Shown one piece after another: positions 30,301 through 41,734 of a DNA stretch of 64,000 nucleotides. The first letter of the stretch is position 1, and every line of letters begins with the position of its first letter. A program made the translations under genes and the position numbers. The notes below the pieces were generated by a model. That model was not told the origin of the DNA and did not search any database. It saw only the letters and a program-made list of their open reading frames with translations. This DNA is from Paroedura picta (taxonomy: Eukaryota; Chordata; Lepidosauria; Squamata; Gekkonidae): NCBI RefSeq assembly GCF_049243985.1, contig NC_135371.1:699501-763500 (forward strand). The letters are read 5' to 3'.

Positions 30301-31876
30301 AGGCTCTCTCTTTCGGGTAGACCAAGATCCTTTAACCCTGTAGGGAAGGCACCAAACCCACGAAGAGCAGACCTCTGCTTCCTTGGCTTTTCTGGACTTA
30401 GTTCGCTTGTAGCTCTGCAGAGAGGGAGGGTTCTAAGAGAACTGCCCTCCAGGCTGGGGCCGGCCTGCCTTCCCTTTCCTCCTTTCTTTGTCTTCCCTCT
30501 TCCCTTTCATTCTCCCCCCCCCCCCCCCCGCCAGAGCTCCTGGGATCAGAGGGCCTTGAGCAATGGCCAAAGGAGTAGTATATTGTTGAATACAGGAAAG
30601 TCTGTGAGGTGGACTTTTGGCAACCAGGTGACTTATATTCAGGTCACTGTTCAGCATCAGGTAAGGAATATTATTATCCCCTTGAAATGTGCTGTAAAAC
30701 AGAGAGCGCTTTAAAAGTCGTGAGATCCAGGATCTTTCCCACACCAGGAATTCGGCCCAGATGAGCATCCGTCTGGCCACAGGCTAATTTCTGCTTCCGG
30801 ACGACGTCGGCACTGCCCTGGGGCGGTCCAAAGGAGGGCCTGAGTCGCAGCTGGACGAGCTGAATGGGCCGGGATGAGTTCCCAGTGCAGAAAAGGCCCA
30901 GCAGTTCCTAAGAACAGTAAAAAAGACATTCCAATGTTTACAGCCTCAATTTTATGCTGGCCGCAACAGCAAAGATTTGAAAATGGAATACAACGAAATC
31001 TCTCCTGCAATATGGGATGGCAAAAAGGCCAACTAAAGCGAGTGCCCTAACCGGGGGGGGGGGGAGTGGGGGTCTCAGGTGTCTGAGGAGATCAGGCCCC
31101 AAAGACATCCCAAGAGACTGGATCTCTGTACTGTTCGGGGAGGGCTGTTCATAGATAGAACGTGCTTCCTCGGGGGGGGGTGTGGGGGGTGTGGGGGGGA
31201 GCCTCCATCGTTGGAAGTTTTTAGGAGGAGACTGGATGAGCCCCTGCCAGAAGGTGGGAGGCTGGACTGGATGGCCCTCAGGGGTCTCTGCCGGCTCGGT
31301 GTGATTCTGATTCCGCTGTGAGTGAGCCGTCGCAAGATGGGGCCTGAAGTGTCCCTTTCCGGGGCAGTTTCAAAATATGCTGGATAAACAGAGGCCCCAT
31401 CTAACTGGAGAGTGCCGTGGTCAGTTTGCAGCATTCTGCCGCCTGCTCTTTGCTGCTTATGGGGCGGAGGCGAGATTGTGAAGCAGACCAGCTGGTTAGC
31501 TACATCTGCCCATTCGCCGATAGCCCAAAATGCCAGGAAACAGCCCATGTGTCCCCTTCTCCTCCAACAAGGACTTCTGGAGGACTTCACCTCCTGCCCA
31601 GACGCTGTGGAAACGCCGTTGGGACCCATCGGCAAGGAAAGAGAGAGACCGGCAGGCAGCTCCCCACTGGCATGGTGGTAAACCTGTCCTGTCTTCATGT
31701 TGGACGTTCTCCTGGGGGAGAAGACTGTGGACATAAGAATCAGGTGGCTCATTGAGCCCGGGGATTGCAGGGCCAGCGGGGGCTCCCCAACTCCAGGGTC
31801 AAGCCCACTGGATTCTTGCCCCTCCTCTCTTGGAGAGGGGACCAGATGTGTTACTAGGCCCTGCCTACAGACAAGA

Positions 31877-31907
<31 letters not shown>

Positions 31908-32317
31908 GTTGTGGGGGGCACAGTGCAACTGTCCAGGCCTTAAGCAACTGAGCAACTAGGCCTAGCCCAAGAAAAAGACAGATGAAGGGAAAACTCATCT
32001 TCATCCCTGGATGAATTAAGCTAGGCAGCCTAGAATTAGGAACCAGAAGGTTAAAAAATCCCAAAGCTTAGGGTCCAGTAATGCCATGTCTTCATATATA
32101 AGAAATGTGTTTTCAGGTATAGGAAAATAAACATATTGATCATAATTCAGTTAAAAGCACCTGTAGGTCCAATAGAATAGCCTCAAGACATTGTGCGATG
32201 AGAAGGGGGGGATCACCAGGTATCACACACCCCTCCAGATCCTTCCACCTGCAAAGATCTTCTGTGGGATCCGGCCTGTTGCTCCTTCCTAATCGGGTTT
32301 CTCTCTTATCTCTGCAG
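30301..32317 (+). other. Z4 intron
   Basis: A CR1 3' end lies at about 31075-31320 (TGGAAGTTTTTAGGAGGAGAC, GGCTGGACTGGATGGCC). A (GT)n tract lies at 31876-31910. No further exon is recognised on either strand. Confidence 0.5.
31876..31910. repeat. (GT)n microsatellite
   Basis: About 17 GT units are interrupted once by TTTG. Confidence 0.9.
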
Positions 32318-34341
32318 CACACAAGACCACGAGAAAAGAAGAAGAGCGGGAAAGGGAAAGGGAGCAGAAGTGGAGGAGAGGAGCCCAGGCTTCTGAGCGG
32401 GCCAGGCGCCTGGAAAGCCCGAGGCAAGAGGAGAATCTCAAAGCACAGAGAAGCGAGGTGCTCCCTCGGCATGTCGGCACTTTAGCTGGACACTCGGGCT
32501 GCAGCATGCAGCAAGGAAGGCAAACCGGGGAGAAGGCCTGTCAGCCCTCGGAGTGTCCGGAGAGCTTCGGGCGAAACACAACTCTTCCCTCACACAAAAT
32601 ATCACACACCAAGGAGAAGGTGCACAAGTGTTTTGAATGTGGGAGGAGCTTCCACAAGAAGGACCACCTCACTGTGCATCAAAGAGAACACACTGCCCAA
32701 AAAAACATCAACTGCTCCAAGTGCGGAAGAAGCTTCAGGGCCTCCCACCAAAGGAGCCAGACAGGGGAGAAACCATATTGCTGTTCGGAGTGTGGGAGGA
32801 GCGGAAATCTCACATCCCATCAAGAAACCCACGCGAGGGAGAAGCCTTACCGATGCCTCGAGTGTGGAAAGAGCTTCGGACACAGTTCCAGTCTTGCTTA
32901 TCATGAAAGAATCCACACAGGGGAGAAGCCCTATAAGTGCTCAGAGTGTGGGAAGAGCTTTCGCCGCAGCACAAGCCTTACTTACCACCAAAGAATCCAC
33001 ACAGGAGAAAAACCATATGAATGTACTGAATGTGGAAAGAGCTTCACTCACCTCTCTAGTTTCTCTTACCATCAGAGAATCCACACTGGGGAGAAACCAT
33101 ACCAATGCTCACAGTGTGGGAAGAGTTTCAGTCTCAGCTCAGGACTTGCATCCCATCAAAAAATCCACACTGGGGAGAAACCATACCAATGCCCTCAGTG
33201 TGGAAAGAGTTTCAGTCATAGTTCAGGTCTTTCTTACCATCAAAGAATCCACACAGGGGAGAAGCCATATAAATGCTCACAGTGTGGGAAATGCTTCAGA
33301 GAAAGTGGAAAACTTACTTCCCATCAAAGAACTCACACAGGAGAGAAACCATATTGCTGCTCTGAGTGCGGAAAGAGTTTCAGTCACCATTCAGGTCTTA
33401 CTTACCACCAAAGAATCCATACAGGGGAGAAACCATATAAGTGCTATGAGTGTGGAAGGAGTTTCAGCCACGGCTCTGGGCTTGCTTCCCATCAGAGAAT
33501 CCACACAGGGAAGAAACCATATAAATGCCTGGAGTGTGGGAAAAGTTTTCGTCAGAGTACAATCCTTAATATACATCAGCGAATTCACACAGGTGAGAAA
33601 CCTTATATGTGTCCTGAATGCGGAAAGAGCTTTAGCCACAGCTCAGGCCTTGCTTACCACCAAAGAGTCCACACTGGGGAGAAACTATACAAATGCATTG
33701 ACTGTGGAAAGAATTTCCGTTGTCGTTCGGGCCTTGCATATCATCAGAAAGTTCATAAAGGGGAGAGATCGTACAAGTGTTCTGAGTGTGGACAAAGCTT
33801 CAGAGAAAGTGGAAAACTTGTTTCCCATAGAAGAACTCACACAGGTGAGAAGCCATACAAATGCTCTGAGTGCGGAAAGAGCTTCCGAGAAAGTGGAAAA
33901 CTAATTTCCCACCAAAGAATCCACACAGGAGAAAAGCCGTATCAGTGTTCAGAGTGTGGGAAGAGCTTCTCGCAGAGTGGAAATCTCGTGTCTCATCAAA
34001 AAATCCACACAAGGGAGAAGCCTTATGAATGCCCTGAATGTGGAAAGAGCTTCAGTTATGGTTCTAGCCTGGCTTACCATCAAAGAATCCACACAGGGGA
34101 GAAGCCCTATAAATGCTCACAGTGTGAAAAGAGTTTCAGCCACAACAGATACCTGACTTACCACCAAGTCATCCACACTGGGGAGAAGCCCTATAAATGC
34201 TCTGTGTGCGGAAAGTGCTTCAGAAGGAGCACATACCGGAATGCACATCAGAAAACCCACCTAGGAATAAATATTGGAGAAAAACAAATACACACACCCA
34301 CACACGGTATCCCTCTAGTATTCGCTCCTCCCCAAAGCTGA
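32318..34341 (+). CDS. Z4 C2H2 zinc-finger exon, 21 finger units, KRAB lost
   Basis: The exon follows CTTATCTCTGCAG and is open from its first base ([13 protein letters not shown]...), in the phase expected after a KRAB exon. The upstream KRAB exon is broken, so the first usable ATG may be 32506 ([10 protein letters not shown]), giving 611 residues. Unit 1 has an atypical C-x4-C pair. Unit 2 is regular. Units 3 and 4 are shortened in frame ([16 protein letters not shown] and [17 protein letters not shown]). Units 5-21 are regular fingers close to those of Z1 and Z3 ([12 protein letters not shown]). The charged, Arg/Glu-rich N-terminal segment has no known domain. It probably binds DNA but lacks the standard repressor domain, unless it uses an unseen exon. 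Confidence 0.88.
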
Positions 34342-34631
34342 CTGCGTTCTGGGCCCCATAAGCCCAAGGTGAATAAGATTCTGTCCTTCAAGATTTAGTC
34401 ATTGAAAAATAAGTCTACCTGGCTTCTAATGCTAGTGGAGGCAGAAGATTGTTTCCTAAGATGAGCGAACTCTCGCCAAATTCTCTCCATGGCACAGGAA
34501 GACAGGACAGGTAAGGGAGGCGGCTTACAATCCCCAAGGATCTATGTTTCTCCCCAGGTGTGAAATCCCAAGGTCCCATTATCCAATGTGTATCAGAGGA
34601 TAAGGACAAAGAGAAAACTGGGAATTCCGTT

Positions 34632-34715
34632 AGTTTGTTGGCCAGAGTTAGAGTTGGAAAGGACCACACAGGCCATCTAGTCTAACCCCCTGCTCCATGC
34701 AGGAACAGCCTCAAG
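34632..34715 (-). mobile_element. CR1 3' end fragment
   Basis: AGAGTTGGAAAGGACCACAC and GGCCATCTAGTCTAACCCCC are the reversed end of CR1. Confidence 0.75.
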
Positions 34716-34790
34716 CCTCCATGTTCACATGCATCATCTCGGCTGTTTTACAGAGGGGGCCAGATGGAGGGCAGACGGGCTTATCTACAT

Positions 34791-35134
34791 CAGTGGTCCT
34801 CAACCCCTGGTCTGGGGACCTGTGCCGGTCCATGGATCAGTCAGTACCGGGCCACGGCTCCTCCTCGTCCTCCTCCCCGGCTGCTGCCTCGGGGGCTGCC
34901 CTGCCGCTCTGCTGCTGGCTCACCTTTGGTGCTCTCCAGCGGCCGCCATGGCTGGGGCTCCCCCTCGGCGTGGCACTGTGCAGCTGCTGCTGGCAAGAGC
35001 CCCCCAGTGGGCAGCGGGCAGTCAGGGGCACCGGCGGGAAAGCAAGTGGGGCAGGGGCTACCCCCCCCCCCAGGCCTCAGTAAAATTGTCAAGCGTTGAC
35101 CGGTCCCCAGTGATAAAAAGGTTGGGGACCACTG
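34791..35134. mobile_element. Non-autonomous hAT transposon with intact target duplication
   Basis: The 344-base element has inverted ends CAGTGGTCCTCAACCCC and GGTTGGGGACCACTG. An exact 8-base duplication, ATCTACAT, flanks it (34783-34790 and 35135-35142). Eight-base duplications with CAGTGGT ends are typical of hAT transposons. The GC-rich interior has no transposase. Confidence 0.92.
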
Positions 35135-35142
35135 ATCTACAT

Positions 35143-35639
35143 AAAGGATTTTCATATTGCCATTCTAAACTGGATGTTATTCGTTGTCAGCCCGATTTCA
35201 GTAAAGGAGTACAAGGACGGATGTTTCATAAAGTGAATTCCTTCTGTTAATGAGGAATCTCCAAAGTGCTACGGTGGTTTCAAACAGTGCCACTCCCCCT
35301 CCCCTTTTATCACCATGCAATTTTCCTCAAGTTATTTTATTTAGAAGGACCAAAATGGCAGGGACCTCACAGAAGCAGAAGAGATTTTTAAAAGGTGGCA
35401 AAATTATACAGAAGAACTATACAAGAGTGAGTTTAACATGTGATTAAAACATACAACATATGTTTCTTCTATGTCAAGCTTGTGGGGAGAGTGTTAGGAA
35501 AGTATGAGCTTAGGCTACAAACAACAAAAAGGGTTCTTTAGTTACGTTCGAGGTAAGAAAAAGAATAGGGACCTGGTAGGATTATTGTGGGGACAAAAAA
35601 ATGAAATGGTAACAGGTGATGAAGAGAGGGGTGAATGGC
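35143..35639. other. Intergenic, no gene recognised
   Basis: Part of this stretch (35350-35480) resembles diverged L1 sequence (KWQGPHRSRRDF-like pieces), but nothing firm is seen. Confidence 0.35.
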
Positions 35640-35908
35640 TCTGCTTGGAGTGCAGAGTGGCTAGGAGTGCAGACTTCCAATCTGGTGAGCTGGGTTTGAT
35701 TCCCTGCTCCTCCTCCACATGCAACCAGCTGGGTGACCTTGGGCTTGCCACAGCACTGATAAAGCTGTTCTGACAGAGCAGGAATATCAGGGTTCTCTCA
35801 GCCTCACCCACCCCACAGGGTGTCCGTTGTGGGGAGAGGAAAGGGAGGATGAATGGAAGCCATTTGGGGAGGGAAAAGTGGCATATAAGAACCAGCTCTT
35901 CTCCTTCT
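35640..35908 (+). mobile_element. tRNA-derived SINE, full length
   Basis: The head GTGGCTAGGAGTGCAGAC is the A-box region and GGGTTTGATTCCC the B box. The conserved CAGCTGGGTGACCTTGGGC body and the GCATATAAGAACCAGCTC tail, ending in a TTCT tract, follow. It is not a functional tRNA gene. Confidence 0.88.
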
Positions 35909-35999
35909 AAGTCTTCTCTTGCAATGGAATTGTGCTCAACATGACAAAATCATTTCACGTTATGAGGGAGGGGAGTTGTGGCCTAGGATCACTGTAGGG

Positions 36000-37634
36000 G
36001 GAGTTCATAAAAACCGAGGTTTATTTAAAATGAAAGCACATTCTCCAGGCCAGTTGAATTCCATCCAAGGATTCTAAAAGAACTTGCAGATGTAATTTCT
36101 GAGCTTCTGCTTATTATTTTTGACAATTCTTGGAGAACGGGTGAAGGGCCAGAAGAGTGGGGGCAGGCAAATGTCATCCCCATCTTCAAGAAGGGGAAAA
36201 AGGAGGATCCAGGTAACTACTGACCCAATGGCTTGACATCTATAGCTGGCAAAATTTTAGAACAAATCAAACAGTTGGTCCTTGAGCAGCTAGAGCAGAT
36301 GGCTGTAATTACTAAGAGTCAGCATGGCTTTCTCAAGAACTAGTCATGTCAGACTAACTTTTTAAAAGAAAATTACTACCTTGCTAGAACAGGGCAATGC
36401 CGTGGACATAGTTTAGCTTGATGTTAGTAAGGCTTTTTATAAGGTTCCATATGATATTGACAAATTGGTAAAATGCGGTATGGATCCTATTACTGTTAGG
36501 TGGATCAAGAACTAGTTGACAGGTCATACCCAAAGGGTGCTTGTAAATAGAGAACCCCACTCATTGGTTAGAGAACCGCACTCAAAGAGTTGTTGTCAAT
36601 GGTGTTTCATCAGACTGGAGAGAGGTGAGTAGCGGGGTACCTTAGGGCTCGGGGCTCGGCCCAGTACTTTTTAACGTATTTATTAATGATCTAGATGAGG
36701 GGGTGGAGGGACTACTCATCAAGTTTGCAGATGACACCAAATTGGGAGGACTGGCAAATACTCTGGAAGATAGAGACAGAGTTCAACGAGATCTGAACAC
36801 AATGGAAAAATGGGCAAATGAGAACAAGATGCAATTTAATAAAGATAAGTGTAAAGTTCTGCATCTGGGTCAGAAAAATGAAAAGCATGCCTACTGGATG
36901 GGGGATACGCTTCTAGGTAACACTGTGTGTGAACGAGACCTTGGAGTACTTGTGGATTGTAAACTAAACATGAGCAGGCAGTGTGATGCAGCGGTAAAAA
37001 AGGCGAATGCCATTTTGGGCTGTATCAACAGGGGCATCACATCAAAATCACAAGATGTCATAGTCCCATTGTATACGGCACTGGTCAGACCACACCTGGA
37101 GTCCTGTGTACAGTTCTGGAGGCCTCACTTCAAGAAGGACGTAGATAAAATTGAAAGGGTACAGAGGAGAGCAATGAAGATGATCTGGGGCCAAGGGACC
37201 AAGCCCTATGAAGATAGGTTGAGGGACTTGGGAATGTTCAGCCTGGAGAAAAGGAGGTTGAGAGGGGACATGATAGCCCTCTTTAAGTATTTGAAAGGTT
37301 GTCACTTGGAGGAGGGCAGGATGCTGTTTCTGCTGGCTGCAGAGGAGAGGACACGCAGTAATGGGTTTAAACTACAAGTACAATGATATAGGCTAGATAT
37401 CAGGGAAAAAAATTTCACAGTCAGAGTAGTTCAGCAGTGGAATAGGCTGCCTAAGGAGGTGGTGAGCTCCCCCTCACTGGCAGTCTTCAAGCAAAGGTTG
37501 GATACACACTTTTCTTGGATGCTTTAGGATGCTTAGGGCTGATCCTGCGTTGAGCAGGGGGTTGGACTAGATGGCCTGTATGGCCCCTTCCAACTCTATG
37601 ATTCTATGATTCTATGATTCTATGATTCTATGAA
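36000..37634 (+). mobile_element. CR1 LINE, 5'-truncated, reverse transcriptase part
   Basis: The 5' part has frame breaks but keeps the reverse-transcriptase order of CR1 (IPSKDSK-type, then KKGKKEDPG, then Q.GF..). Bases 36703-37386 are one open frame of 227 residues with FADDTKLGG (the catalytic YADD box is FADD here), DKCKVLHLG, ERDLGVLVD, LYTALVRPHLE and FSLEKRRLRGDMIALFKYLK. The 3' UTR ends in five ATTCTATG units at 37596-37634, the CR1 hallmark. Truncation and stops make it inactive, but it is less decayed than the other copies here. Confidence 0.92.
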
Positions 37635-37639
37635 ATAGA

Positions 37640-37820
37640 TACAATAAAATCAGAGTCCAGTAGCATCTTTAAGACCAACAAAGATTTATTCAGGGTGTGA
37701 GCTTTTGAGTGCAAACACTCTTCGTCAGACTTTGTAAGCTTGCATGCCCTGAATAAATCTTTGTTGGTCTTCAAGGTGCTACTTGATTTTATTGAGCTCC
37801 TTCAGACCAACACGGCTCCC
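37640..37820. repeat. Palindromic repeat element
   Basis: The left arm CCAGTAGCATCTTTAAGACC, AACAAAGATTTATTCAGGG returns in reverse complement as CCCTGAATAAATCTTTGTTG, GTCTTCAAGGTGCTACT. About 75 bases separate the arms. A single-arm relative lies near 13662-13700 (AATAAATATCTGATGGTCTT). It looks like a foldback or MITE-type repeat. It directly abuts the CR1 3' end. Confidence 0.7.
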
Positions 37821-37837
37821 CATTTGAATCTGTAAAT

Positions 37838-39490
37838 AGATAGTCATCTTGGAGAAGAGTGACAAGCAGAGTGCCTCAGGGAACTGTCCTGGGATCTGTG
37901 TTGTTCAACATATTTATAAATGATTTGGATGAAGGAATAGACGGGGGGGGGTACTTATTAAATTTGGAGATGACACTAAACTGGGAGGGGCAGGAAACAC
38001 CAGAAGACAGAATCAGAATACAAGATGAACTTGATAGGCTAGAAAACTGTGCTAAGATGAATTTCGATAGTGATGCATGTAAAGTTCTTCATTTACGTTG
38101 GAAAAATCATGCATCACTATAGGATGACATTTGTCTTGGCAGTAGGCCATAGGCGGTCTGGGCCCAGAATACCTGAGGGACCACCTCTCCCCCTACACTC
38201 CCCAAAGAGCCTTGCGCTCTACCACCTCCAACTTCCTGTTGACCCCTGGCCCCAAGGAAGCCCGCCTGACCTCAACCAGGGCCAGAGCCTTCTCCATCCT
38301 GGCCCCCCCCTGGTGGAACGAGCTCCCAGAGGGGATCAGGGCCCTGAGGGAACCTAAACAGTTCCACGGGGCCTGCAAAAGAGGTCGACCCAAACCATCC
38401 AATTGGCCCCCAAGCCCCCCCCCTCCCACTACGACTGACACCAATCTGGGTCCCAGTAAGAGTTGAGCTGAGGCTCTTGCAATTTCTATTTTCGAATGTT
38501 ATTGTTATGATCATGTTAAGTTATTGTTGTTATAATGTTATTGCTGTTATCACCTGTTACCATATGTTATCTGTATCTTTTCCTGTTTCCTGTAAACGGC
38601 CCTGAGCCCTTGGGGAGGGTGGTATATAAATATAACAAATAAATAAATAGTGCGTGTGTAAAGGATCCGGGGGTCTTATTACACCAGACACTGAACAGGA
38701 GTCAGCAGTGTGGCTAAAAAGGTAAATGGGATTTGGGCCTCTATTAAAAGAAGTATCTTGTCCAAAACACATGAGGTGATGTTTACCGTTTTTCTCTGGT
38801 AAGACCTCACTGTGTTCAGCTTTGGGGCACCACAACTGAAAAAAGATGTAGACAGACTGGAGCGTGTCCGGAGGAGGAGGGCTACAAAGATGGAGAGGGG
38901 TTTGGAGACCAAAGTCGTATGAGGCGACTGAGAGCTGATAGATAACCCTCTTCAAATACTTGAAGGGCTGTCCTAGAGAAGATGGAGCAGAGGTGTTTTC
39001 TGTTGCTCCATAGGGTTGGACCAGAACCAATGGGTTGAAATTCATTCAAAATACTTTTGGGCTAAACACTTGGAAGAAATTCATGGCAATTAGAGCGGTT
39101 CATCAGTGGAATAGGCTTCCTCGGGAGGTGGTGGATTCTCCTTTGGATGTTTTTAAGCAGAGGCTAGATAGTTATCTGACAGAAATGCTGATTTTATGAA
39201 TTTGGCCAGATAGTGAGTGGGTGGGCAGGGAGGGATGTGCCAATGTTTGTCTCTTGTGGCCCTTCCTTACATGCCCAGGAAATTGCTGATCGTCACTGTG
39301 GGATGGGAGGCGAATTCCCTCCAGGCCAGGCTGGATTCTAGAGATTTGGGGGGGGGGGGTTTGGGGAGGAATCACTTGGGCATGGAATTGGGGTCCCTGT
39401 GGGTAGGCAGGGAGTTTTGAGTTCCTGCATCATGCAGGGAGTTGGGCTAGTTGACCCTGGAGGTCCCTTCCAACTCTCTGATCCTGAAAC
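37838..39490 (+). mobile_element. CR1-family LINE, split by a later insertion
   Basis: The first piece (37838-38130) reads PQGTVLGSVLFNIFINDLDEG and CKVLHLRWKN. The element resumes after 38652 with the region around KDPGVLLHQTLN and ends at 39490 with GGGCTAGTTGACCCTGGAGG. Its 3' UTR is of the same type as at 54288-54836 and unlike the ATTCTATG-ending type at 36000. Both halves carry frame breaks. Confidence 0.85.
38135..38652 (+). mobile_element. L2-like LINE 3' end inserted in CR1
   Basis: It encodes LTSTRARAFSILAPPWWNEL and PEGIRALREPKQFHGACK, the end of an L2-type LINE protein. It finishes GTAAACGGCCCTGAGCCC, GGTATATAAATATAAC and AAATAAATAAAT. It interrupts the CR1 copy, so it is the younger of the two. 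Confidence 0.85.
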
Positions 39491-39604
39491 CGAATCCCCT
39501 GGGAAAGGCAGATGGGAAGTCTGGTTTTAGTTTGGTGTTTGCTGATAATATTTCATGGATCAGAAGTTCGGCTCAGATCACAAACACCATCTTTCACAAA
39601 TAAG

Positions 39605-39790
39605 GGAGGGCTGTGGCTCAGGGGTAGACCAGCTGGTTGGCATGCAAAAGGTCCCTGGTTCAATCCCCGGCATCTCCCGTTGAAAGGGACCAGGCCGGAG
39701 GGGGTGGGGAAGGCCTTCACCTGTGCTCTTGACCCTGATGGACCGCTGGTGCAATTCCATATAAGGTGGCTTTACGTGCGTGTTCACATA
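39605..39790 (+). mobile_element. SINE with tRNA-Ala-like head
   Basis: The head GGGCTGTGGCTCAGGGGTAG is an A box, GGTTCAATCCC is a B box, and the CATCTCCCGTTGAAAGGGACC body and ATATAAGGTGGCTTTACGTG end follow. Partial copies lie at 59286-59400 (+), 52346-52395 (+) and 23305-23498 (-). Confidence 0.85.
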
Positions 39791-40680
39791 TGGCCAGAAA
39801 TCGAGGAGACCAATTGCTTCCCTGAATGAAAGAGATCCTGGAAGAAGCTCCTGCCGGTCATAATTGGGGCTCCTATCAAACTGTCAACTCCTCATGGTAT
39901 CTCCAACCCAAGAGAAATATAGGAATTGCCCAGGCTATTCCAAATCAATAATGGATCTTTTTATTTTTTCTTTATAACTTTGTAAATCATCCAAAATCAT
40001 CCTTATCCATTGTTGTTCCGCTATATATTTATGAAACATCCTGGGGGGGTGGGACTTGTCCAGCTGTCCAACTTGGAATAGCGTTGATTGGGCCTGCCCC
40101 TGCAGCTCCCGCCCTCCGTCCCTGGACTCCAGCCTCTTTGCTCTCAGACGTGCCTCAGTGCCTGGAGCCAGCAGCGAGTAAGGGGAGAGGGCCCTGGGCA
40201 AAGGGTTGTGGTGGAGGGCCTGCTGACTGCCTGCTAAGGAGCTCTGTCTCGGCCCTGCCAATGAGCTGCCCAGCCCCCCCCCCGCCCCACTTGATTTGGC
40301 TGCCTGGCCGGGAACCAGGGGAGGGGCCCCTTTCAGGCCCTGTTCTTAGGAACGGGCTTTGAAGCTAGTAACAGAAATAAATCACAACCAAAACGGATTC
40401 CTAGGTAAATTGTATCCCGTTTTCCCAAACTTCCTCAGTGATTGTGATCCTTCGTAATGTTTTCACTGCTCCATGTCATTTAGCACATAGGCTCTCAGCT
40501 CATACTTTTGGGTCCCAATTAGCTAGACCCAGGCCAGTGCTGACATCATCCAGAAGAGGTCCTGCGGTTCCAAAGCAGTCTCCACCTTCCAGGTACAGCC
40601 CCCCCATCCTTATGGCCAGGTGCAGGGCTCGCTGTTTCCAGCCAGCAGACTACACAGAAACCTTGTTTTAATGATCGGTT
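39791..40680. other. Intergenic, no gene recognised
   Basis: No supported gene or repeat is identified in this stretch. Confidence 0.4.
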
Positions 40681-41210
40681 GTATTTATTTTATTTATTAT
40701 ATTTATATACCGCCCTCCCTGGGGGCTCAGGGCGGTTTACATAAAAACACAAGAACAATACATGGAACAGTCTTATAAAACATTTGGGTAACGGTGCAAT
40801 AATAACTGATAATTGTAAACATATAACATTATAATTGTATAACCAATAAACAATACAACGTTGCAACATACAAACAAGTCTAGAGTGTATAGGTGGTGTC
40901 CTGAGGGGGGGTGGGGAGCAGGGGCCCTTTGGTTGTTGTTAGTTATATATATCTGGTCTCAACCAAATGCCTGGTGGAAGAGCTCCCCCTTGCAGGCCCT
41001 GCGGAACTGTTTAAACTCTGTCAGGGCCCTGATCTCCTCCGGGAGCTCCTTCCACCAGGTGGGGGCAGGACAGAGAAGGCTCAGGCCCTGGTCGAGGCCA
41101 GGCGGGCTTCTTTAGGGCCAGGGATCCTTAGCTGGTTGGTGGCAGTAGAGCGCAGGGCTCTTTTGGGGGCGTAGGCAGGGAGGCGATCCCTCAGGTAGTT
41201 TCTCTAAACA
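40681..41210 (-). mobile_element. L2-like LINE 3' end
   Basis: Reversed tail TTTATTATATTTATATACCG, CCCTGGGGGCTCAGGGCGG, then on the minus strand the coding end with WWKELPEEIRALTEF and FRRACKGELF-like text. A broken SINE head follows at 41257-41330 (TGTAGTGGTTATGAGTGC). Confidence 0.8.
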
Positions 41211-41734
41211 AGCTTTAATAACAGAAAAAGTTTAAAATTACACTTGGAATATATTCTCACGACCCTTGGTGTAGTGGTGTTCGGTGTAGTGGTTATGAGT
41301 GCAGACTTCTAGCCTGGCGAGCCCCAAAGCAGACAGAAGCCCAGGCAACCTCTGGGATCAGAACCCAGATCTCAACCACGGCACGAGCAGGCCTGCTTGT
41401 GACCCTGATTAATTCAGAGGCCTGATGAGAGTTATCCCAGGCACAGGCATGCTGGAAGAGGAAGGAGGAGGTGGCAGGCTCAACCCCTGACTTCAGGAGA
41501 AGCTAAGGAAGGAAGCACAGACCTCTAAAGAGTTTCTGCAAGTCCTTAGGCACTGCAGGTCAGCCATCAGAGGCCAAGGCCAGGAGTGAGCTGAGACTGG
41601 CCAGGGAGGCCCACTTTAACAAGAAAAGCTGCTTCAGATGTCTGAGGAGCAAACAGAAGGTAAATGAGGCCATAGACCCACTGTTTTGTGAAGATAGACT
41701 CTGAGCATGGTCAGAGAGAAAGCAGAAAGGCTCA

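Noticed and set aside
31079-32064. Minus-strand open frame of 329 residues
   Set aside because: It runs across a CR1 3' end and a (GT)n tract, which argues against a real gene.
35640-35780. tRNA gene promoters (A and B boxes) at 35.6, 39.6, 53.8 and 63.5 kb
   Set aside because: The sequences do not fold as a complete tRNA and continue into SINE bodies and tails that recur across the window.
36703-37386. Open frame of 227 residues as a host gene
   Set aside because: It is the reverse-transcriptase end of a CR1 LINE, with the standard motifs and 3' tail.
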